Assembly (NCBI GenBank): GCA_001800005.1
Contig: MGUL01000184.1
Span: 21,646-27,529 of the forward strand
Origin: Elusimicrobia bacterium RBG_16_66_12
Lineage (GTDB): Bacteria; Elusimicrobiota; Elusimicrobia; UBA1565; UBA9628
Length of the DNA: 5,884 nucleotides
Reading direction: 5' to 3'
A program made the translations under genes and the position numbers. A model generated the notes under the pieces. It was not told the DNA's origin, ran no database searches, and saw only the letters and a list, made by a program, of their open reading frames with translations. Positions 1-3,630 of this stretch are shown piece after piece (within the stretch, counting starts at the first letter, position 1; every line of letters begins with the position of its first letter).

Positions 1-403
1 GAACGCCCAAGTCGCGGACGCCGCGTTGGGCTGGAAAGCGGCCAAAGCCGTGTCGGGCTTCGACATCGGCCAGACCGTGATCGTCCAGGACGGGGCCGTC
101 GTCGCCGTCGAAGGCATGGAAGGCACCGACGCCTGCGTGCGGCGGGCCTGCGAGCTGGCCCGCTCGCAGGGGTGCCAGCCCTCCCTCGTCGTCGTCAAAG
201 TCGCCAAGCCGTGCCAGGATTTCAGATTCGACCTGCCCGTCGTCGGCCTCGACACAGTGGAGACCTTCCGGGCCGCCGGGGTCAAAGCCCTGGCGCTCGA
301 GGCCGGCTCGACCCTCGTCTTCGACCGCGAGCGCTTCGCGGCCGAGGCCGACGCGGCCGGGCTCGCCGTCGCGGGATTTCCCCCGGAGGGCCCCTCCTTA
401 TGA
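1..403 (+). CDS. lpxI: LpxI, UDP-2,3-diacylglucosamine pyrophosphatase, C-terminal part (5' end outside window)
   Basis: LpxI hydrolyses UDP-2,3-diacylglucosamine to lipid X (2,3-diacylglucosamine-1-phosphate) and UMP. It is the alternative to LpxH in lipid A synthesis and works at the cytoplasmic side of the inner membrane. The frame is open from base 2 and gives 133 residues of the C-terminal (former DUF1009) domain. Recognisable family blocks are DIGQTVIV (visible residues 21-28), EGMEGTDA (37-44) and VKVAKPCQDFRFDLPVVG (65-82). A TTG at base 26 is only an internal codon; the true start lies upstream of the window. The TGA stop (401-403) overlaps the next ATG (400-402), so the two genes are probably translationally coupled. 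Family assignment is from sequence recognition and is strong. The N-terminal domain cannot be seen. Confidence 0.93.
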   Translation, partial: NAQVADAALGWKAAKAVSGFDIGQTVIVQDGAVVAVEGMEGTDACVRRACELARSQGCQPSLVVVKVAKPCQDFRFDLPVVGLDTVETFRAAGVKALALEAGSTLVFDRERFAAEADAAGLAVAGFPPEGPSL

Positions 404-1443
404 CCGGCAGCTCCAAGATCCGCGTCGCCGTCGTCGGCGCCGGCAAGATGGGCACCTACCACGCCAAGCTCCTCGGCAAGACCCCGGAGGTGGACCTCGT
501 CGGCGTCTGCGACACCAACGTCTGGAAGGCCCAGCTCGCCGCCTGGCAGTCCAACACCGTCGCGATCCGCGACTACAGGGACGTGTTGGGACGCGTGGAC
601 GCGATGGTGATCGCGGTGCCCACGCCGCTCCACTACGAGGTCGGCAAGGCCGCCCTCGAGGCCGGGGCGCACGTACTGATCGAAAAGCCGCTGGCCTCCT
701 CCGTGGACGAGGCCAAGGAACTGCTGGCGCTCTCCGAGAGCAAGAAGCTCGTGCTGCAGGTCGGCCACATCGAGCGCTTCAACCCGGCCGTGCTCGAGGC
801 CGTCCGGCACATCCGCGACCCGCGCTACATCACCGTCGAACGCCTCGGCCCCTACGACCCGCGCACCGCGCACATCGGCGTCGTGATGGACCTGATGATC
901 CACGACCTCGACATCCTGCTGACCTTGGTCGGCTCCGAGGTCGAGAGCCTGGAAGCCCTCGGCGCGAATCTCCTCTCCGGCCATGAGGATATCGCCAACG
1001 TCCGCGTGCGCTTCAAGACGGGCTGCGTGGCCGACCTGACGGCCAGCCGCATCTCGCTGGCCAAGAGCCGCAAGCTGCGCGCCTTCCAGAAGGACTCCTA
1101 CATCTCCCTCGACTACGGCAAGGGATCCCTCAAGATCTATAAGAAGAAGTCCCCGGTCATCAAGAGCCTCGCGGACGTCCAGATCCTCACTCCCAAGCTC
1201 ACCGGGGTCGACCCGCTGAAGAACGAGCATCTCCACTTCCTCGACTGCATCCGCCACAACCGCAAGCCTTGGCCGAGCGGCGAGCGCGGCGTCGAGGCCC
1301 TGAAGCTCGCCCTCCAGATCACCGACGAGCTGCAGCGCTACGAGGTCTCCGGCCACGCGAGCTCGCGCTCCTTGATCCCCAGCTGGGCCCAGGACCTCGG
1401 CAAGATCGCCAAGACCGTCGGCAAGGACATCCTGAGGAGCTGA
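400..1443 (+). CDS. Gfo/Idh/MocA-family NAD(P)-dependent dehydrogenase in the lipid A operon (GnnA-like candidate)
   Basis: This is a 347-residue oxidoreductase of usual family length. An N-terminal Rossmann fold carries GAGKMG (residues 13-18) for NAD(P) binding, followed by an acidic D38 at the end of the second strand. The family EKP motif is at 95-97 (K96 is the expected catalytic lysine). GHIERFNP is at 122-129, and IHDLDIL around H168-D169 supplies the usual catalytic histidine region. The start at 400 is supported by GGAGGG at 385-390 and the ATGA overlap with lpxI; the longer open frame upstream is out-of-frame lpxI. Known: GnnA, which oxidises the 3-OH of UDP-GlcNAc for 3-amino lipid A, is a Gfo/Idh/MocA enzyme encoded among lpx genes. 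Inference: position between lpxI and lpxB suggests a GnnA-like role, but the partner aminotransferase GnnB is not in this window, so a different nucleotide-sugar substrate is possible. The stop TGA overlaps ATG 1443-1445, which is probably the ancestral lpxB start. Confidence 0.9.
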   Translation: MTGSSKIRVAVVGAGKMGTYHAKLLGKTPEVDLVGVCDTNVWKAQLAAWQSNTVAIRDYRDVLGRVDAMVIAVPTPLHYEVGKAALEAGAHVLIEKPLASSVDEAKELLALSESKKLVLQVGHIERFNPAVLEAVRHIRDPRYITVERLGPYDPRTAHIGVVMDLMIHDLDILLTLVGSEVESLEALGANLLSGHEDIANVRVRFKTGCVADLTASRISLAKSRKLRAFQKDSYISLDYGKGSLKIYKKKSPVIKSLADVQILTPKLTGVDPLKNEHLHFLDCIRHNRKPWPSGERGVEALKLALQITDELQRYEVSGHASSRSLIPSWAQDLGKIAKTVGKDILRS

Positions 1444-1445
1444 TG
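1434..1445 (+). promoter_or_regulatory. Orphaned ribosome-binding site and start codon at the end of the dehydrogenase gene
   Basis: GAGGAG at 1434-1439 lies just before a TGATG stop/start overlap (TGA 1441-1443, ATG 1443-1445). The frame opened by this ATG closes after 19 codons at 1500-1502 and resembles no protein I know. The arrangement matches the coupled starts of the other operon genes. I infer that this is the old lpxB initiation region, left behind when the accessory block came in. Confidence 0.5.
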
Positions 1446-1481
1446 GCGCGGCATCATCCCCTGTGCGGCCGGAGCTGCTCC

Positions 1482-1506
1482 TGTTATACTTGTAATACAT
1501 AGGAGG
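1482..1506 (+). promoter_or_regulatory. Promoter, probable autoregulatory operator and RBS of the RHH antitoxin gene
   Basis: TATACT at 1485-1490 is a good -10 element; no convincing -35 is seen. It sits in a tandem imperfect repeat, TGTTATACT (1482-1490) and TGTAATACA (1491-1499), which match at 7 of 9 positions. Repeats of this size next to a -10 are typical operators for RHH antitoxins, so autorepression is inferred. AGGAGG at 1501-1506 is a strong Shine-Dalgarno, 7 bases before the ATG at 1514. Confidence 0.6.
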
Positions 1507-1513
1507 ACTCCCC

Positions 1514-1738
1514 ATGCTGGCCATCAGACTTCCGTCTAAGATCGAAGCTCGACTCAACTCCCTGGCGAAATCCACTGGGCGCACGAAGAGCTTTTATGTG
1601 CGCGAGGCTCTCCTCGAGCATTTAGGCGACCTCGAGGATCTCTATTTGGCCGAAAAACGGCTTCAGAAGATCCGCGCCGGGCGCACGCGCATCGTTCCGC
1701 TTGGAACCGTCATGAAACGGCATGGATTGGCAAGTTAG
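1514..1738 (+). CDS. Ribbon-helix-helix antitoxin, RelB-like
   Basis: This 74-residue protein has the ribbon-helix-helix layout. A short N-terminal strand (residues 1-6, MLAIRL) would contact DNA in the dimer. A first amphipathic helix covers about residues 8-20, a turn contains GRTKS, and a second helix (about 26-46) runs into an acidic, leucine-rich C-terminal region ending in a stretch common in RelB-type antitoxins of RelE toxins (AEKRLQKIRAGRTR, then a short tail with VMKRHG). It should bind its own operator (1482-1499) and neutralise RelE by wrapping it with its C-terminal part. The reading frame is intact, with a strong RBS. It overlaps the start of the toxin gene by 17 bases, the usual antitoxin-first arrangement. 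The toxin gene is broken, so this is now probably an orphan antitoxin. Confidence 0.85.
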   Translation: MLAIRLPSKIEARLNSLAKSTGRTKSFYVREALLEHLGDLEDLYLAEKRLQKIRAGRTRIVPLGTVMKRHGLAS

Positions 1739-1973
1739 CTTCGACCCCGCGGCGGAACGCGAGCTCAAGAAGCTTGATCCGCCGATCGCGCGCCGCATTT
1801 AAAAGTTCCTGTTCGAGCTCGTCGCGGTATCGGGAGATCCACGACGCCTGGGCGCGGCTCTGAAGGGTTCTCGGTTGGGTGAGTTCTGGAAATATCGCAT
1901 TGGTAGAAATTGGTGCGGGCTAATTCAGCCCGATTCCAAATTTCTGCAACTCACCTCCGCAGGATACAGATAA
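1722..1973 (+). pseudogene. RelE-family toxin, broken by an in-frame stop and a damaged 3' end
   Basis: From ATG 1722 the frame reads MDWQVSFDPAAERELKKLDP and continues to RRI, a clear RelE/ParE-superfamily N terminus. A TAA then occurs at 1800-1802, after 26 codons. The same frame continues beyond it with KFLFELV, DPRRLGAALKG and GEFWKYRIGRN, which are standard RelE blocks. The family usually has leucine at the interrupted position, so one TTA-to-TAA change would explain the stop. The C-terminal block GHRREVY is absent in this frame, which closes at 1971-1973. A weak match (ATHLRRIQ, about 1948-1971) appears one frame over, suggesting a small frame-shifting deletion near 1944. RelE toxins are ribosome-dependent mRNA endonucleases; this copy should be inactive unless the stop is read through or is a sequencing error. 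Confidence 0.85.
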
Positions 1974-1974
1974 C

Positions 1975-2148
1975 GAATGCTCCGACCTTTCAAAGAAGAT
2001 CGACCATGCGGAGAAGTGCGTCGAGCTTTATGATGCTTGGGATGGCCGATGGGAACCCGGAAGGCACCGAGGCAACCGCATCGCAGAATGGAGCAATCGG
2101 ATCAAGAAATATAAGGAGGAGCACAAAAGAAAGTGCGCGCAAGAATGA
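1975..2148 (+). pseudogene. C-terminal remnant of a probable polymorphic (Rhs/CDI-type) toxin
   Basis: Reading in the frame of the TGA at 2146-2148 gives a 57-residue tail that looks like real protein. It begins ECSDLSKKIDHAEKC, continues with LYDAWDGRW, and ends in a basic helix (RIKKYKEEHKRKC). It has three cysteines (C2, C15, C54) and a helical, charged character of the kind seen at the extreme C termini of Rhs-type toxins. The frame is open back to a stop at 1921-1923 but contains no ATG, GTG or TTG, so it cannot be a free-standing gene and must be the end of something larger. The stop overlaps the ATG of the ankyrin gene (ATGA), as toxin and immunity genes often do. The toxin assignment is inference from composition and context; no catalytic residues can be named. 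Confidence 0.5.
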
Positions 2149-2519
2149 GCACGAACGAGAAACTGAACGAGGTCATCAAGAAATATCGCCACTATCCCAA
2201 TTTCTTAGGCATCGATATTTTGGATGTCAACCAGCGAGGTTCTATTGATGACACTATGCTCCATATCGCCGCCTGGAAAGGCGAGTTGGCGGATATGGAG
2301 ATTCTGATTGGGGCCGGGGCCAACGCAAATGCGAAAGGCGATTTAGGCAACACTCCTCTTCACAATGCGGCGATGAAGGGACAGCTGGAAGGAGTTAGGA
2401 TTTTGCTCCGGCATGGAGCAAACCCGAACTTAACGAATGAGTTTGGTCAGACTCCTCTCGTCGTTGCAGAACTCGGCAAGCAGGCCGAAGTCGTGAAGTT
2501 CCTCAGGGCAAGGCAGTAA
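2145..2519 (+). CDS. Small ankyrin-repeat protein, probable toxin-immunity protein
   Basis: The protein has 124 residues. An N-terminal capping region (1-34, containing KKYRHYPNFLGI) is followed by ankyrin repeats at about 36-68 (TMLHIAAWKGE, LIGAGANANAKGD), 69-101 (TPLHNAAMKGQ, LLRHGANPN) and a final half repeat at 102-124 (GQTPLVVAELGKQ). There is no signal peptide or membrane segment, so it should be cytoplasmic. Single-domain ankyrin proteins are a known class of immunity protein encoded directly after polymorphic toxins, and the preceding toxin-like tail with its ATGA overlap fits that role. ATG 2145 is chosen for this overlap. A GTG at 2133 in the same frame is an alternative, lying closer to the strong GGAGG at 2115-2119 (13 bases, against 25 for the ATG). 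The gene is intact, with more AT-rich codons than the lpx genes. The ankyrin call is secure; the immunity role is inferred. Confidence 0.85.
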   Translation: MSTNEKLNEVIKKYRHYPNFLGIDILDVNQRGSIDDTMLHIAAWKGELADMEILIGAGANANAKGDLGNTPLHNAAMKGQLEGVRILLRHGANPNLTNEFGQTPLVVAELGKQAEVVKFLRARQ

Positions 2520-2550
2520 CGGCGGAATGGGCACCTGTCCTCGGTCGAAC

Positions 2551-2625
2551 CAAGCGCTTGTGCCGACGCGCGCTTTCTTTAGGGAGTTCCTGTAGCGCGC
2601 GCGGCAGAGCGTGGCGTTGGCACAA
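2551..2625. repeat. Nested inverted repeats after the ankyrin gene (possible attC-like or terminator-like structure)
   Basis: TGCCGACGCGCGC (2561-2573) pairs with GCGCGCGCGGCA (2595-2606) over 12 bp with a single bulged A (2566) and a 21-base loop. A competing outer pairing joins TTGTGCCGAC (2558-2567) to GTTGGCACAA (2616-2625) with one G-T wobble. A perfect 10-bp palindrome CAAGCGCTTG lies at 2551-2560. No T-run follows on either strand, so a canonical intrinsic terminator is not supported. The single bulged base and a right-hand GGCGTTGGC recall integron attC sites, but the R boxes do not fit the consensus. Confidence 0.5.
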
Positions 2626-2646
2626 TTAAACGATCGTGGCTATAAT
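2617..2646 (+). promoter_or_regulatory. Strong sigma70-type promoter pointing into the 3' end of hicB
   Basis: TTGGCA (2617-2622, 5 of 6 to consensus) and TATAAT (2641-2646, 6 of 6) are separated by 18 bases. No plus-strand gene lies directly downstream, so transcription would run antisense to hicBA. It may be left over from a lost gene or may produce an antisense transcript. Confidence 0.55.
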
Positions 2647-2683
2647 TTAGGAACTTCGAGGTAGGCAGGGATTTTCCGAAACG

Positions 2684-2893
2684 TCAGACGGCGACGTATT
2701 CGGCTGTCGCAGTATGCGGAGGAATCGGCACATGATCTTCCTTCATGCCGTCAAGATGGAACGAAATCGCTTCGCGGATGTTCTTCTCCACTTCGCGCTT
2801 CGTTTTTCCCGTGGCAACACAGCCGGGAAGGTCGGGGCAATACGCGGAAAAATTCCGTTCCGCCTTCTCGATGACAACTAGATATTTGCTCAT
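2684..2893 (-). CDS. hicB: HicB antitoxin (short form)
   Basis: This 69-residue protein is the partial RNase H-fold HicB domain. The N-terminal strand MSKYLVVIEK is followed by the hallmark SAYCPDLPGCVATGKT (residues 16-31), a helix with EVEKNIREAISFHLDGMKEDH, and the proline-rich PIPPH (57-61). HicB binds HicA and blocks its RNase activity. This short form has no C-terminal HTH or RHH DNA-binding domain, as in many compact HicAB systems, so operator binding by HicB alone is uncertain. The start (ATG read on the minus strand at 2893-2891) overlaps the hicA stop by ATGA, giving the hicA-hicB operon order. Both frames are intact. The operon is divergent in direction from everything else in the window, which fits acquisition as an independent unit. 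Confidence 0.92.
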   Translation of the reverse strand: MSKYLVVIEKAERNFSAYCPDLPGCVATGKTKREVEKNIREAISFHLDGMKEDHVPIPPHTATAEYVAV

Positions 2894-3075
2894 TTTAATC
2901 CGGCCTGCTTCAAAATGCTATTCAAGGTTCCTGGGGCTAAATCATGTCCTAATTGGCCAGCAATCGTTACGAGGCCCTGTTTGGAGCTATGCTTAAATTG
3001 GCGGTGGCTACCCTTCGTGCGGGCAAGGAACCAACCATCAACTTCAATACGCTTGATCGCATCCCTGACTTTCAT
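2890..3075 (-). CDS. hicA: HicA toxin (mRNA interferase)
   Basis: HicA is a small double-stranded-RNA-binding-fold ribonuclease that cleaves mRNA. The 61-residue frame begins MKVRDAIKRIEVDGWFLART and carries the catalytic motif GSHRQF (residues 22-27, H24 the expected catalytic histidine). VTIAGQLGHDLAPGTLNSIL follows, with the usual GH-x-L-x-P-GTL pattern, and a C-terminal KQAGLK. A longer frame reaches 3108, but the family starts at MK, so the ATG at 3075-3073 is chosen; only a weak purine stretch precedes it. The gene looks complete and active. Transcription probably starts from the TATAAT at 3131-3126. Confidence 0.92.
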   Translation of the reverse strand: MKVRDAIKRIEVDGWFLARTKGSHRQFKHSSKQGLVTIAGQLGHDLAPGTLNSILKQAGLK

Positions 3076-3125
3076 CTTCAGTGTACCCTGGGATTGGTCA
3101 AACGTCAATGCCCAGGATGTTTGGA

Positions 3126-3131
3126 ATTATA
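3126..3131 (-). promoter_or_regulatory. -10 element of the hicAB promoter
   Basis: A perfect TATAAT on the minus strand lies about 50 bases before the hicA start. No clear -35 is visible: 16-17 bases upstream are TGGTTA/ATGGTT, inside the attC-like site. The surrounding GCTATAATT (minus, 3133-3125) is an exact inverted copy of GCTATAATT at 2639-2647 on the other side of the operon. Confidence 0.6.
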
Positions 3132-3144
3132 GCACGGGGGTGGT

Positions 3145-3224
3145 GCCTAACCATTCGCTTGACCGGCCGGCGGCCACGTGAGGAATAGACTTATAGACGC
3201 CGCCGCTCATCCTCGGCGTTATGA
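3145..3224 (+). repeat. Integron attC-like recombination site
   Basis: The left end GCCTAAC (3145-3151) fits the R'' consensus RYYYAAC and is followed by CATTCGCTTGA, close to the common attC continuation AATTCGTTCAA. The right end CTCGGCGTTATGA (3212-3224) has the GGCGTTA core of the R' crossover box (G-TT), though its last bases differ from GTTRRRY. The inner arms GCCGGCGGC (3166-3174) and GCCGCCGC (about 3199-3206) can pair with one bulged base, as L boxes do. The 80-base length is normal for attC. No integrase gene is in the window. The call rests on pattern recognition and imperfect pairing, so a degenerate or chance site remains possible. Confidence 0.5.
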
Positions 3225-3336
3225 AATGAGTGAGTTGGACTGACTACTGGTACGGTGGCGCCTTCGTGGGCACACAGGGAGATTGTGAGCGTTTGGTTCC
3301 AAGGTCGTCGAATTCCCTCGAATTCAAGGGAATGAG
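3225..3336. other. Non-coding leader of the KilA-N gene with repeated TCGAATTC and a hairpin
   Basis: No gene is seen. TCGAATTC occurs at 3308-3315 and again at 3318-3325, a 10-bp (one helical turn) spacing. An inverted repeat ATTCCCT (3312-3318) and AGGGAAT (3327-3333) overlaps them with an 8-base loop. The same 8-mer forms the centre of the 30-bp palindrome at 3553-3582. These could be operator sites of the downstream DNA-binding-type protein. No convincing promoter was found here. Confidence 0.45.
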
Positions 3337-3360
3337 ATGAGACGCAAAAGGGAGAGGCCG

Positions 3361-3630
3361 ATGCCAAACAAGATGGATGTTCAAGGCAAGTCGGTTGCCA
3401 TCATCACGAAGGACCAGCAAGACTATATCTCACTTACCGACATCGCAAAGCACCGGAACAGTGACGCGCCTGCAGATATCGTCAAGAATTGGCTGCGAAG
3501 TAGAAGCACCATCGAGTTCATAGGACTTTGGGAGATATTGAACAACCCTGGATTTAAACTGGTCGAATTCGACCAGTTTAAAAATGAGGCGGGCGCCAAC
3601 CATTTCGTACTGTCAGTAAGCACTCAATGA
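3361..3630 (+). CDS. KilA-N domain protein, truncated at its C terminus
   Basis: From ATG 3361 the frame gives 89 residues matching the start of phage-type KilA-N proteins: MDVQGKSVAI (5-14), DYISLTDIAKH (21-31), VKNWLRSRSTIEFIGLWEIL (41-60), NNPGFKLVEFDQFKNEAGAN (61-80) and FVLSVS (82-87). Family members continue for many more residues from this point, typically with a tryptophan a few positions on and a GGTYAH-like block. Here the frame ends at TQ and a TGA (3628-3630) overlapping the lpxB ATG. The KilA-N fold is a DNA-binding domain of phages, prophages and some bacterial loci. GGGAG (3350-3354) supports the 3361 start; an in-frame ATG at 3337 is an alternative. A 30-bp palindrome lies inside the gene (residues 65-74). 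It is probably a remnant, although its translation may now deliver ribosomes to lpxB. Confidence 0.8.
   Translation: MPNKMDVQGKSVAIITKDQQDYISLTDIAKHRNSDAPADIVKNWLRSRSTIEFIGLWEILNNPGFKLVEFDQFKNEAGANHFVLSVSTQ
3553..3582. repeat. Perfect 30-bp palindrome inside the KilA-N coding region
   Basis: The left arm TTTAAACTGGTCGAA (3553-3567) is followed directly, without a loop, by its exact reverse complement TTCGACCAGTTTAAA (3568-3582). It encodes part of a conserved family segment (FKLVEFDQFK), so it is also constrained as protein. The centre contains TCGAATTCGA, sharing TCGAATTC with the two copies upstream of the gene. Confidence 0.9.

Noticed and set aside
172..399. N-terminal extension of the dehydrogenase frame back to 172
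   Set aside because: It is arginine/proline-rich out-of-frame translation of lpxI; the Rossmann fold begins just after ATG 400, which has an RBS.
1443..1502. A 19-codon peptide gene from ATG 1443
   Set aside because: It resembles no protein I know and runs into the antitoxin promoter; it is better explained as a start codon orphaned by the insertion.
1910..2248. A 112-residue plus-strand frame across the relE and toxin remnants
   Set aside because: It has low-complexity, unnatural composition and overlaps recognisable protein in two other frames; only its first residues may reflect the shifted relE tail.
2561..2606. Intrinsic terminator after the ankyrin gene
   Set aside because: The stem is strong but no T-run follows on either strand.
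2619..2640. Sigma54 promoter suggested by TTGGCAC
   Set aside because: No GC at the required distance (GG-N10-GC); a sigma70 -35/-10 pair explains the sequence better.
1443..3629. Transposon with target-site duplication as the cause of the insertion
   Set aside because: Only ATG is shared by the two edges; no terminal inverted repeats, transposase or integrase were found.
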